Shown here: in pieces, positions 55,552-64,000 of the stretch | Position numbering within the stretch: position 1 is the stretch's first letter | Layout of the letters: each line of letters starts with the position of its first letter | From: Chryseobacterium indologenes | GTDB taxonomy: Bacteria; Bacteroidota; Bacteroidia; Flavobacteriales; Weeksellaceae | Direction: 5' to 3' | DNA length: 64,000 nucleotides | Assembly: GCA_001013295.1 (NCBI GenBank) | Contig: LAZY01000032.1 | Coordinates: 1-64,000, forward strand | The notes under the pieces: generated by a model | What the model was told of the DNA's origin: nothing | Database searches by the model: none | What the model saw: only the letters and a program-made list of their open reading frames with translations | Position numbers and translations under genes: made by a program

Positions 55552-56194
55552 TGAACAGCTGATCCTTGAGGGGGTAAAAATGCTGCTGTCTAATGAAAAG
55601 AACATATCGGTCTGCCTTACTGCTGACAACGGACCTGATTTTATAGAAAACCTGGGGAAATTTTCAAAAGAAGACTTTCCGGATCTTGCCCTTGTAGATG
55701 TTCAGATGAAACCTATGAATGGTTTTGAACTGGTAGAAATTCTCAAAGAAAAATATCCCGAACTCAAAATTATCATCCTTTCTTCCCATTACAAAACTTC
55801 TATTCTCGGATATATGGTCAAGCTGGGCGTTTCAGCATTTCTTCCTAAAAACTCCAATAAGAAAACATTTATAGATGCCATCACAATGGTGAATAAAAAC
55901 GGAGTTTTCTTCACGGCAGAAGATCATCAGATGCTGTTTAGCTATATGAACAGTACCGCTAAGAAAAATTCTCTTTTTGAAACAGAAGATGAATTGTCTG
56001 AGCGAGAAAAAGATGTCGTAAAGCTGATCTGCCAGGAATTTACTAACAATGAAATTGGTGAAAAACTCTTTATCAGTCCCAGAACCGTAGAAAGTCACAG
56101 ACAGCGGATTCTTGAGAAGATCGGCGCTAAAAATACAGTGGGAATTGTCATTTATGCCATTGTAAACAATATCTATTCACTAGAAAAAATATAA
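55517..56194 (+). CDS. NarL/LuxR family response regulator
   Basis: A 225-residue regulator. Its receiver has the acidic pair at residues 11-12, the phosphorylation site Asp61 and a Lys near 112. The C-terminal LuxR-type helix-turn-helix has LSEREKDVVKLICQEFTNNEIGEKLFISPRTVESH. It overlaps the kinase gene by 35 bases, so they are translated together. The target genes are unknown. Confidence 0.9.
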   Translation: MSSQIKIALIDDEQLILEGVKMLLSNEKNISVCLTADNGPDFIENLGKFSKEDFPDLALVDVQMKPMNGFELVEILKEKYPELKIIILSSHYKTSILGYMVKLGVSAFLPKNSNKKTFIDAITMVNKNGVFFTAEDHQMLFSYMNSTAKKNSLFETEDELSEREKDVVKLICQEFTNNEIGEKLFISPRTVESHRQRILEKIGAKNTVGIVIYAIVNNIYSLEKI

Positions 56195-56198
56195 TATG

Positions 56199-56223
56199 AT
56201 TCCGTAGAAATACGGAATTTTTT
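56199..56223 (+). terminator. Terminator of the NarL-type operon
   Basis: ATTCCGTA pairs exactly with TACGGAAT around GAAA, followed by T residues. It starts five bases after the stop. Confidence 0.8.
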
Positions 56224-56342
56224 ATTTGGTACTTTCCACTCTATATTAATTTATTTTTCTTCTGTTATTTTGAAATGTCTCTTCTGGAGATTTTGGATGA
56301 AAATAATATACAGATAGAATCTGTAAGATAAATAAACAAAGC

Positions 56343-57695
56343 ATGAATGATAGCAGAGTGATTTCCGTCGGGATTTTCTTTGATGGCACAGGTAATAATG
56401 GAGTCAATGCACTTTCCCCGGATAAGCCGCTGAATAATAATGAAAGTTATTTCGGTGCCTTTACCAATATTTATAAACTTTACAGTTTATTCAATGGAAA
56501 TAAAAAAATATATATCGAAGGAATAGGAACGGTAATAGGAGATGAGGACAGTAATTTTGCTATGGCAACCTGTGCCAATCCACCTTATGGAATAGGATAT
56601 TCTTCGGATGATAAACTTCAGAAAGCAAATGATTTTGTGCAGGAAATACTCACGGATGAAGACGCAGAATATCATTTTTATATCTATGGATTCGGAAGAG
56701 GAGGCATGCTGGCGAGAACTTTCTGTAACCAGATATTATCCTATTATTCTTCCTTTAAAAATTGTAGAATCAGATTCTTAGGAGCTTTCGATACAGTAGA
56801 GTCAAAACCTTTTAATAAATATGATCTGAATCTGTCTGCCGAAGTAGAAAATGCGCTGCATATCTGTGCCATGACTGAAGGAAGATTCTTTTTTCCGCTT
56901 ACAGGGTTTTTTGAAAATTCAAAAACGATGCGGGATCAGAAATTAGAAACCTATTCATCGGTATGGAAAGAAATTTTTGTTCCGGGTGCCCATGCAGATA
57001 TAGGCGGAGGTTACCTTGAAGGGCCGCAATCGGTCTATATTTCTACAGATTTTGTCAATACAGAAGACTTAGAAGAGTATATTTCAGAGATCAGGAATAC
57101 AAAAACCAATGCAGATGGACATAAAATCTGGGATGCCCTGCTTTCCGGTTATCAGGTGGAGACAAGAGATCTATTCTCACAGGCATACATGCGCCGGGAG
57201 AGAGTATATAATGATTTGTCGAAAGTATATGGAAAACTGATGCTGGAAGAAACCAATATTATATCATCCGTTTTCAGCCAAGAGAGTGATGTATACTTTG
57301 GAATGGATTATAACAGACATTTTTTACTGAACCGTTTTGCCATAAAGCTAAAAGAATATTTGAAAGACCTTTCAACAGACAGAAAACCGGTATATGATTT
57401 CGGATGGTTGGCAGATTATACCCATATTTCAGCCAATTTCGGTTTATACAGAAAGGGATTTCAGGAGAGGACAGAATGGGAGGTGAATGCAGAGCTTATC
57501 AATAGTGGTCTGAATGTTTCCAGCAATACCACGACAGATCAGAATAGCCAGGCGAGGCTTTCCGTAGAGCTTCATCTGCCCGAAGACAGTTTTGTAGCAG
57601 ATTATCTTTACGGAACCAGCGTACCCAATAATGATATTTGGATCCGCTCTATCGTAAAAGCACCTGTAGCCAGGTTAAATGAAATGAATAAATAG
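56343..57695 (+). CDS. DUF2235 (Tle1-like) protein lacking the serine nucleophile
   Basis: A 450-residue protein without signal peptide. The N terminus VGIFFDGTGNNG and the block FVPGAHADIGGGY (His217, Asp219) match the DUF2235 alpha/beta hydrolase family, which includes Tle1 phospholipases of the type VI secretion system. The elbow, normally GFSRG, reads GFGRGG (residues 116-121), so Gly118 stands where the nucleophilic Ser should be; the codon is GGA. The Asp and His of the triad are kept or plausible. The product may be inactive, use a different nucleophile, or act as a binding protein. No T6SS genes are nearby. Confidence 0.75.
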   Translation: MNDSRVISVGIFFDGTGNNGVNALSPDKPLNNNESYFGAFTNIYKLYSLFNGNKKIYIEGIGTVIGDEDSNFAMATCANPPYGIGYSSDDKLQKANDFVQEILTDEDAEYHFYIYGFGRGGMLARTFCNQILSYYSSFKNCRIRFLGAFDTVESKPFNKYDLNLSAEVENALHICAMTEGRFFFPLTGFFENSKTMRDQKLETYSSVWKEIFVPGAHADIGGGYLEGPQSVYISTDFVNTEDLEEYISEIRNTKTNADGHKIWDALLSGYQVETRDLFSQAYMRRERVYNDLSKVYGKLMLEETNIISSVFSQESDVYFGMDYNRHFLLNRFAIKLKEYLKDLSTDRKPVYDFGWLADYTHISANFGLYRKGFQERTEWEVNAELINSGLNVSSNTTTDQNSQARLSVELHLPEDSFVADYLYGTSVPNNDIWIRSIVKAPVARLNEMNK

Positions 57696-57724
57696 TGCAA
57701 GCACTTGAGTTTTAAATTTAGGTT

Positions 57725-57756
57725 AGAGACCGTCTTAGAGATGGTCTCTTTTTTTG
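57725..57756 (+). terminator. Terminator after the DUF2235 gene
   Basis: AGAGACCGTC pairs with GATGGTCTCT (one wobble) around TTAGA, followed by a run of T. Confidence 0.85.
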
Positions 57757-58208
57757 ATTTCATGTCTGAATCATAATCAGTTTTGATTCTGAAGAATTAA
57801 ACGGGATCAGATTCAAAAATTGCAGGAACAGTACAAAACATAGGCTATTTTTGCTGAATGGAACAATGTATTTTAAAAAACGCAAAGAAAGTTCATTTGA
57901 CTGTTTTATTTTAGGAAGCAAAAAAGAGCGAATTTGTCGGTGAAGAAGCTTCATGGATATGCATTCGCATAGAAGAATCAATGAAATTGATTCCATTCTT
58001 TACTTTCTTAAGAATATGAGATAGGATGCTAAAAATCTTTGCGTCAATTGAATTTCATAAACATAAAGAATATGATCTCCCAGTTTTTGTGCTTGATCCA
58101 TTATATGCCATATAAAACATGTATTGGACCCAAATTCTGCTTTTCATTTCTTTTTCCGTATTTTTGCACCCGAAAATTCATACTCATTACTAACAATTAA
58201 TTAAAAAA
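57757..58208. other. Gene-free stretch before the ABC-F gene
   Basis: No convincing coding region lies here. There are small hairpins, among them GAATCAAT/ATTGATTC (57975-57993), and an ATGC/GCAT motif nearby, which might belong to an RNA, and a candidate -7 element near the end. I cannot assign an RNA family. Confidence 0.4.
58159..58166 (+). promoter_or_regulatory. Candidate -7 element of the ABC-F gene
   Basis: TATTTTTG matches TAnnTTTG, giving a leader of about 40 bases. Confidence 0.4.
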
Positions 58209-60137
58209 ATGCTTTCGGTTCAAAGTTTAGGATTACATCATTCAGGAAATTATTTATTTCAAAACGTCAATTTCACCATTAAAAAGGATGATAAAGTAGG
58301 TCTGGTAGGTAAAAATGGAGCGGGAAAATCCACTTTATTGAAAATGCTTTCCGGAGAAATTAACTTCTATGAAGGAGAGGTCATTACAGAAGGAAGCATT
58401 ACCATCGGATTCCTGAAGCAGGATCTTGATTTTGTGAAAGGAAGAACGGTTTGGAATGAAACTATGCAGGCCTTTGAGCAGATCAATGCATGGAAAAATG
58501 AGCTTGAAGAGGTGAATCATCAGATGGCAACAAGAACCGACTACGAAAGCGATTCTTATACAGATCTGATCAACAAGATGACAGAACTGAATGACCTTTT
58601 GATGAACCATGATGCCTACAATCTTGAAGGAGACATGGAGAAAGTATTGTTCGGTTTAGGATTTAAAGCTGATGATTTCCAGAAGATCACCGATGAATTT
58701 TCAGGAGGATGGAGAATGAGAATTGAACTGGCAAAGCTGCTTCTTCAAAAAAATGACATCATGCTTCTCGATGAGCCTACCAACCACCTTGATATGGAAT
58801 CTATCATCTGGCTGGAGAATTTCCTTAAAGATTATCCGGGAGCCATCGTTCTGGTAAGTCACGATAAGCAGTTTATGACAGCGGTTTGTAACAGAACCTT
58901 TGACATAAACAATAAAAAAGTAGACGACTATAAAGCGAACTATACCAAATATCTTGTGATGCGTGAAGATCGCCGTGAAAAACTGATTCAGGCTAAAAAG
59001 AATCAGGATGCGGAGATCAAGCAGATGGAAGACAACATCAATAAATTCCGTGCCAGCGCTACCAAAGCGTCCTTTGCTCAGTCATTGATCAAAAAGCTGG
59101 ACAAAATAGAACGTATTGAAGTAGATAACGAAGACGTTTCCAAATTCAATATCCGTTTCGTGCAGTCTATGGTTCCTGGAAAAGTGATTTTTGAGGCTGA
59201 GAATTTAGGAAAAGCTTATGGACAGAAACAGATCTTTGACGATGTAGATTTCATCGTTCAGAGGGGAGACAGAATCGCACTTTTAGGACAGAACGGGCAG
59301 GGGAAAACAACCCTGGCAAAAATTCTGGCAGGAGATATTAAAGATTATTCAGGAAACTGGAATCTTGGGCATAACGTGAACATCGGATATTTCGCACAGA
59401 ATCAGGAAGAGGTTTTAACACCTAATAAAACGGTTCTGGAAGAAGCTGAAGATGCGGCTACTGAAGAAACCAGACCAAGAGTAAGAGATTTATTAGGATC
59501 TTTCCTATTCCAGGGAGATGCCGTTTCCAAAAAAACAAAAGTACTTTCCGGAGGGGAGAGAAACCGTCTGGCTCTTTGTAAACTATTGCTTCGTCCTTTC
59601 AATACTCTGATCATGGACGAACCTACCAACCACTTGGATATTCAGTCTAAGGAGATCATCAAGCTGGCACTGCAGAACTTTGAAGGGACTTTAATTGTCA
59701 TTTCTCACGACAGAGAATTCCTTCAGGGACTTTGTGATAAGATCTATGAATTCCGTGACGGGAAAATGAAAGAATTCCTTGGGGACATCAATGAATATCT
59801 TGAGTACAGACAAAAAGAAACGATCAGAGAGATTTCTGCAGAAAAAGCCAAACTTCACAATGAAGAGGTAAAAGTAGAGCCTAAGAAAGAAGAAAAACCT
59901 GTTGTCAGCAACAGCCAGGCTTCTAATATCGTAAGCAAAGAGCAGAAAAATATTCAGAATAAAATCAAGAAGGTTGAAGAGAAAATTTCAGAACTTGAAA
60001 CCAAGATAGAAGAAATGGAAGCCTCTTTTACCAAAGAAAATCCTTCTGACGATACGTTGGAAAAATATAACAAAGCTAAAGAAGAGCTTGACAACGCTTT
60101 ACAGGAGTGGGAGTATTTGGGTACTCAACTGGATTAA
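58209..60137 (+). CDS. ABC-F family ATPase, ribosome-associated
   Basis: A 642-residue soluble protein with two ABC ATPase domains and no membrane part. Domain 1 has Walker A GKNGAGKST, signature FSGGWRMR and Walker B IMLLDEPTNHLD; domain 2 has GQNGQGKTT, LSGGERNR and LIMDEPTNHLD. The C terminus is a charged coiled coil (about residues 560-640). These mark the ABC-F class, which binds the ribosome to relieve stalling or give antibiotic protection; resistance is not evident from sequence. Terminator follows. Confidence 0.93.
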   Translation: MLSVQSLGLHHSGNYLFQNVNFTIKKDDKVGLVGKNGAGKSTLLKMLSGEINFYEGEVITEGSITIGFLKQDLDFVKGRTVWNETMQAFEQINAWKNELEEVNHQMATRTDYESDSYTDLINKMTELNDLLMNHDAYNLEGDMEKVLFGLGFKADDFQKITDEFSGGWRMRIELAKLLLQKNDIMLLDEPTNHLDMESIIWLENFLKDYPGAIVLVSHDKQFMTAVCNRTFDINNKKVDDYKANYTKYLVMREDRREKLIQAKKNQDAEIKQMEDNINKFRASATKASFAQSLIKKLDKIERIEVDNEDVSKFNIRFVQSMVPGKVIFEAENLGKAYGQKQIFDDVDFIVQRGDRIALLGQNGQGKTTLAKILAGDIKDYSGNWNLGHNVNIGYFAQNQEEVLTPNKTVLEEAEDAATEETRPRVRDLLGSFLFQGDAVSKKTKVLSGGERNRLALCKLLLRPFNTLIMDEPTNHLDIQSKEIIKLALQNFEGTLIVISHDREFLQGLCDKIYEFRDGKMKEFLGDINEYLEYRQKETIREISAEKAKLHNEEVKVEPKKEEKPVVSNSQASNIVSKEQKNIQNKIKKVEEKISELETKIEEMEASFTKENPSDDTLEKYNKAKEELDNALQEWEYLGTQLD

Positions 60138-60170
60138 TTTTCAGTACTTAACGCTTAGAATTTAAAGTTT

Positions 60171-60224
60171 AAGGTTGGTGTTTTTATAAACAGATATTCG
60201 TTTATAAGAATACCAACCTTTTTA
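60171..60224 (+). terminator. Terminator after the ABC-F gene
   Basis: A stem of about 21 bases with wobble pairs, arms 60171-60191 and 60200-60220, loop AGATATTC, then a T tract. Confidence 0.75.
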
Positions 60225-60285
60225 TTTTTCCGTCTTTTCGTTCATATTATACTAAAAATTAACATCCAGTATTAAAATATTTTCA

Positions 60286-60293
60286 TAATTTTG
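60286..60293 (+). promoter_or_regulatory. Candidate -7 element, near-leaderless small gene
   Basis: TAATTTTG ends only four bases before the ATG at 60298, so the mRNA would start at or near the initiator codon. No -33 element is clear. Confidence 0.35.
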
Positions 60294-60297
60294 GAGC

Positions 60298-60654
60298 ATG
60301 ATTTTTAAAGAAAGCAGAAACCTGAAGAGTTTTATCTCCAAGCTATTGTTTGGGGTATACTTCCTCGCCCTGCTTTCTCAGAGCTTTCACCATCACGATT
60401 CTGTAGACAGTTTCAGAGGGTTCAACCTTAAGAAAACAGAAAACACCGTGACGAAGGCCGCTGCTAAAGAGAAAGCCGGCGACTGTCTGGCATGCCACTT
60501 TTTGGCTACCGGACATACACTAGCTCCTGAAGAATTCAGTTTTACCTTTGAGCACTATACTCAGGAGGTAAAACAAATCATCGCCATCCAGGAGAAAATC
60601 TGGTCTCAGACCAAATTCACATTTCAGCTTCGGGGACCACCCGCACTTTCCTAA
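60298..60654 (+). CDS. Small His/Cys protein, possible metal binding
   Basis: A 118-residue protein with an N-terminal hydrophobic segment (about residues 12-30, a signal anchor or peptide). Next to it lie SFHHHDS and later CLACHFLATGH, so it offers several His and two Cys as metal ligands, much like the DUF2946 type found in metal-uptake loci. It lies 283 bases upstream of a TonB-dependent receptor. Role inferred; no family assigned. Confidence 0.5.
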   Translation: MIFKESRNLKSFISKLLFGVYFLALLSQSFHHHDSVDSFRGFNLKKTENTVTKAAAKEKAGDCLACHFLATGHTLAPEEFSFTFEHYTQEVKQIIAIQEKIWSQTKFTFQLRGPPALS

Positions 60655-60823
60655 TTCATAGACTCTCTAGGGTTTAAAGTTCTGTACTTTAAAGTTCAAT
60701 GTTGAATGCTTACGATTTAAACTAAGGCTTAAGATTGTCGTAAATTGATATTTTAAAAATATCCAATTACCAGTATCTAATCTCCAGCCTCTATCCTCTT
60801 ACCATTAATACATTTTACTTTTT

Positions 60824-60861
60824 ACATTGTACATAATACATTGTACATGATACATTCTACA
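60824..60861. repeat. 14-base tandem repeat
   Basis: The unit ACATTGTACATRAT occurs twice (60824-60837, 60838-60851) plus a partial third. It lies between the small gene and the TonB-dependent receptor gene, in AT-rich sequence. Confidence 0.55.
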
Positions 60862-60899
60862 ATTAAAACAAACCCTATCCATAAATTTTAACGAAAAAT

Positions 60900-60919
60900 G
60901 TACCCCATCAACAGGGTAC
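60900..60919. promoter_or_regulatory. Inverted repeat before the TonB receptor gene
   Basis: GTACCC and GGGTAC are exact reverse complements eight bases apart, 18 bases before the start codon at 60938. It may be an operator of a metal repressor or a leader hairpin. Confidence 0.5.
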
Positions 60920-60937
60920 GCAATCAATCTATTTACA

Positions 60938-63322
60938 ATGAAATTGATATATTGCCTGCTGCTGATCTTTTGTGGATCAGTATTGACGAGTGCACAGAAA
61001 ACTTACACCGTACAAGGAACCGTTCAGGATTTTCACGATAAAACCATGCTGGAAAATGCGGTGGTGAAAATCGGAGGGTTTACAGCAAAAACAGATAAAA
61101 AAGGAGCATTTTCTTTTGATAAGATCCCTGCAGGGAAGTATACACTCATTGCCAAACATCCTGATTGCAATGATTATACTGAAAATATAGGAGTTGATCA
61201 GGATTTGCATATAACGATAACCCTTGAGCATCACGTAAAAGACATCGAAACGGTGACCATTCACGGAAACCACAAGAATAACGGATCACTTATTGTGAAA
61301 ACACTGGGGAAATCTGAAATAGAGAAAAATTCTACAGACAACCTGGGAAATCTGTTATCAAAGATTTCGGGAGTGACCGCTCTGAAAACCGGGAACAATA
61401 TTTCAAAACCGGTTATTCATGGGTTGTATGGAAGCCGTATCAACATTCTGAATAATGGAGTACGACTTGCTGAACAGGAATGGGGAGTAGAACATGCTCC
61501 GAATGTGGATATTAACAATTTTCAGCATATTGATGTGATCAAAGGGGCATCCGCTCTGAAATATGGGAGCGATGCAATTGGTGGTGTCGTAGTAATGGAA
61601 CCTGAGATTTTCCCTAAAAAAGATACGATAAAAGGTTCTGTAAACCTTTCAGGAATTTCTAACGGAAGAGGATTGGGACTGGATGTAGATGTGGCCAAGA
61701 CCTGGAAAAACGGATGGGCAGTGAAATCCGGAGGAAGCATTAAAAAATTAGGAGATCAGCACACACCTGATTACAACCTGATGAACACCGGAATGGATTT
61801 TTCTTCCTTCAATTTTACGGTTCAGAATAACAGTTATGAGAAAGGAATTTCTTTTGATTATTATATGACACGCCAGAATATTGGCATTTACAGAGGCTCA
61901 CACGTAGGAAATAATGAAGATTTCTACAATGCAATGACCAGAAAAATTCCTGCCTATACCGGAGATTTTAGTTATAATATCGATAATCCTAGACAGGTTA
62001 TTGATCATCATATCGCTAAAATTTCAGCATTCAAAAGATTTGAAAATATTGGGAAAATTTCAGCAACATACAGTTATCAGTACAATCACAGACAGGAATA
62101 TGACATAAGAAGAGGTGATCTGAATGATATTCCGTCTTTAGATCTGGCATTGATGACCCATCAGTTTAATATTAATGATTTGCTCGAAAGAGGAAAATGG
62201 TCCCTGGAAACGGGTATAGATGCAGGTTTCCAGAATAATTATTCGGATCCTGCAACCAAGGCCAGACGTTTGATTCCTAATTATGATAAATATTCAGCCG
62301 GGGTGTATTCTATTTTCAAATACAAAATTTCACATGATTTTAATGTAGAGGCCGGTGCGAGATATGATTTCAATCGCTACGATGTTACCAAATGGTATGA
62401 TAGCAATGATTGGGAGAACCGCTACGCAGATTCCTACCCTGAATTTTATGTGAAAACCAATCAGAACAGAGTCCTGACCCGTCCTAAGCTGAACTATCAG
62501 AATATTTCGTTCAATGCAGGACTGGAATACCGTCCGGATGCCAATTTTGACCTGAAGTTTAATTACGCAAAAGTAGGGCGAACACCTAATATTGCAGAAT
62601 TATTTTCAGATGGTCTGCATCATTCTGCAGCAGTTATTGAAATTGGAGATATGAGCCTGAAAAATGAAGAGGGGCACCAGTTTAATTTAACAGCTGATGC
62701 TAAATTCAATATTTTGAAAGGGCTTAATGTTTCCGTAAATCCGTATTTCTTTATTACCAAGAATTTCATCAACGAGATTCCGACTGGTATACAGAATACG
62801 ATCAGAGGAGTATTTCCGGTGTGGGAATATCAGCAGATCGATGCCAAAATGTATGGGGTAGACCTGGACATCAACTGGAAATTGACGGATAATCTGACCT
62901 ATGTAGGAAAAGGAAGTTATGTGTATGGGCAGGACGATACCCATAACGAGCCATTGATATTAATGATGCCTCCTAATTTCTCCAACGCATTGCAGTTTAA
63001 TAAAGAGAACTGGAGTAACTTTTACTTCACTCTTGAAAACCAGACTTTTTTAAAGCAGAACAGATTCCCGGTTCATAATGCTACGATTTCTATTTATGAA
63101 GGTGGAGAGGAAGTAACAAAAACCGTGGACTTCAGTACGCCACCGGGTGGGTACTCGCTGTGGAATATCCGTACGGGAGTCAACATCAGTAAAAATCTTT
63201 CTGCAGGTCTTATTGTAAACAACATTTTTAATGTTTCATACAGAGATTATCTCAACCGTATGAGGTTCTTTTCAGATGAGGCAGGAAGAAACTTTATTTT
63301 AAACTTTAGATACCGTTTCTAA
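60938..63322 (+). CDS. TonB-dependent outer-membrane receptor
   Basis: A 794-residue protein with a signal peptide (to about TSAQ), a carboxypeptidase-regulatory-like domain (about residues 25-95, QDFHDKTMLENAVVKIGG), a plug with GLYGSRINILNNGVRLAEQEWGVEHAPNVDINNFQHIDVIKG, and a beta-barrel ending in the outer-membrane motif NFILNFRYRF. It takes up a substrate with energy from TonB. Plug and barrel traits such as NIAELFSDGLHHSA recall ZnuD-like zinc receptors. The His-rich small gene before it and the lipoprotein after it also point to metal. The substrate is not proven. Confidence 0.88.
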   Translation: MKLIYCLLLIFCGSVLTSAQKTYTVQGTVQDFHDKTMLENAVVKIGGFTAKTDKKGAFSFDKIPAGKYTLIAKHPDCNDYTENIGVDQDLHITITLEHHVKDIETVTIHGNHKNNGSLIVKTLGKSEIEKNSTDNLGNLLSKISGVTALKTGNNISKPVIHGLYGSRINILNNGVRLAEQEWGVEHAPNVDINNFQHIDVIKGASALKYGSDAIGGVVVMEPEIFPKKDTIKGSVNLSGISNGRGLGLDVDVAKTWKNGWAVKSGGSIKKLGDQHTPDYNLMNTGMDFSSFNFTVQNNSYEKGISFDYYMTRQNIGIYRGSHVGNNEDFYNAMTRKIPAYTGDFSYNIDNPRQVIDHHIAKISAFKRFENIGKISATYSYQYNHRQEYDIRRGDLNDIPSLDLALMTHQFNINDLLERGKWSLETGIDAGFQNNYSDPATKARRLIPNYDKYSAGVYSIFKYKISHDFNVEAGARYDFNRYDVTKWYDSNDWENRYADSYPEFYVKTNQNRVLTRPKLNYQNISFNAGLEYRPDANFDLKFNYAKVGRTPNIAELFSDGLHHSAAVIEIGDMSLKNEEGHQFNLTADAKFNILKGLNVSVNPYFFITKNFINEIPTGIQNTIRGVFPVWEYQQIDAKMYGVDLDINWKLTDNLTYVGKGSYVYGQDDTHNEPLILMMPPNFSNALQFNKENWSNFYFTLENQTFLKQNRFPVHNATISIYEGGEEVTKTVDFSTPPGGYSLWNIRTGVNISKNLSAGLIVNNIFNVSYRDYLNRMRFFSDEAGRNFILNFRYRF

Positions 63323-63372
63323 AGTTGATACAAACAATTCAAACAAAATTTTACAATCTTAAATTTTTTAAA

Positions 63373-63942
63373 ATGAAAAAACTATTCAATACTCAAAATA
63401 TTATCAAATTATTAGCTGTTTTATTTCTTTCCATTACAGCCATTTCTTGTCAGAGAGATGGTTCTGCACAGGAAGATGATATTCCGCAGGAAGAACTGAC
63501 GAATATTGTTTTATTGGTAACAGAAGACGGTACTACCAATACAATTCCTTATAATTATAGTATCGGTGCAGGCGGACAGCCTACAATCCCTTTAAAGGAC
63601 GGTAAATCTTATACTGTGGTTGCCACTTTTAAAAATGGAAACGAAGACGCTACCGATGAAATTCTTAAGGCTAAAAATGAACACTTTTTAATATTTGACT
63701 TCCCACAATCGAATATTACATTAGAAAGATTAGATGGTGGTGATCTTAGAAATGATGGAAAAAGAGTGGGATTGAGAACAAAATGGACTGTTGTAAAAGC
63801 GGTCAATGGTACCGCTCCTATATTGAAACTGGATCTTATCCACGCTCCACAGAGTGTAAATGATGCAAAATCAGGTACAGCATGGGGAAGTGTAGTAGGC
63901 GGAGAAACCGATGCAGAAGCTAAATTTAACCTAAGTAATTAG
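63373..63942 (+). CDS. Hypothetical lipoprotein beside the TonB receptor
   Basis: A 189-residue protein. The ATG at 63373 gives a lipobox SITAISCQRD (Cys24) after a hydrophobic run; a longer start 16 codons upstream is less likely. The mature protein is beta-rich with no recognised motif. It is 50 bases after the TonB receptor stop, so it is probably a surface or periplasmic partner of that receptor. Terminator follows. Confidence 0.7.
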   Translation: MKKLFNTQNIIKLLAVLFLSITAISCQRDGSAQEDDIPQEELTNIVLLVTEDGTTNTIPYNYSIGAGGQPTIPLKDGKSYTVVATFKNGNEDATDEILKAKNEHFLIFDFPQSNITLERLDGGDLRNDGKRVGLRTKWTVVKAVNGTAPILKLDLIHAPQSVNDAKSGTAWGSVVGGETDAEAKFNLSN

Positions 63943-63963
63943 GAATAATTAATCTTGTTTGGG

Positions 63964-63990
63964 ACCACCGGAATTTCCGGTGGTTTTTTA
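63964..63990 (+). terminator. Terminator after the TonB-receptor lipoprotein gene
   Basis: ACCACCGGAA and TTCCGGTGGT form a tight stem, followed by a run of T. It ends the cluster just before the window edge. Confidence 0.85.
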
Positions 63991-64000
63991 TTTAACAATA

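Noticed and set aside
57760..57996. 78-codon minus-strand frame in the gap before ABC-F
   Set aside because: No family resemblance and no ribosome-binding site or promoter; it is more likely chance coding potential in the intergenic stretch.

Overview
The window looks like chromosome of a Flavobacteriia member, most likely Chryseobacterium or a close relative in Weeksellaceae. This is inferred from AT-rich DNA, repeated Bacteroidetes-type promoter elements (TAnnTTTG, sometimes with an upstream TTTG or TTG), few strong Shine-Dalgarno sites, a type IX secretion (T9SS) sorting domain, a DUF4290 gene coupled to murA, a Pls-type NRPS, and many lipoproteins and TonB/RND envelope genes. I see no prophage, integrase, transposase, CRISPR array or rRNA operon.

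Layout. 1-5.7 kb: minus-strand heavy-metal RND efflux genes (pump truncated by the window edge, plus adaptor) and an mgtC-mgtA pair with a leader hairpin. 6-10.4 kb: EamA exporter, OmpR-type two-component system, YiiX-like lipoprotein, and a stand-alone NIL-domain gene behind a palindromic promoter. 10.6-18.6 kb: murA with Asp at the usual catalytic Cys position, DUF4290, an archaeal-like alpha-amylase, a DCC/haem-binding pair, katG and an orphan gene. 18.9-27.4 kb: a four-gene surface/YD-repeat operon, namely a T9SS-sorted repeat protein, a 1016-residue YD-type protein, an 1130-residue RHS protein with a variable C-terminal domain, and a very AT-rich candidate immunity gene. 27.6-36.4 kb: tRNA-Gln, der, GNAT, a 1306-residue Pls/PosA-like NRPS, upp, a hydrolase and a ComF protein. 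36.5-41.1 kb: a RamB/ScfR-like regulator divergent from the glyoxylate-bypass genes aceB and aceA, with two matching palindromes between them. 41.5-52.4 kb: OmpH/Skp, thioesterase, two EreA/Tiki-like proteins, small orphans, a serine hydrolase with a CBM-like tail, queD, lpxH, a LuxE-like protein, a PD-(D/E)XK-like protein and an aquaporin. 52.6-60.1 kb: DUF5715, an operon ending in a NarL-type two-component system, a DUF2235 protein lacking its serine nucleophile, and an ABC-F ATPase. 60.3-64 kb: a small His/Cys protein, a TonB-dependent receptor and a lipoprotein, possibly for metal uptake.

Most of the window is ordinary core genome. The strongest candidates for something undescribed are the split YD/RHS operon with its swapped-in C-terminal and immunity module, the palindromic NIL promoter, the paired palindromes at the aceB regulator, and the DUF2235 pseudo-lipase. 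All functions are read from the sequence and family knowledge; no database search was run.
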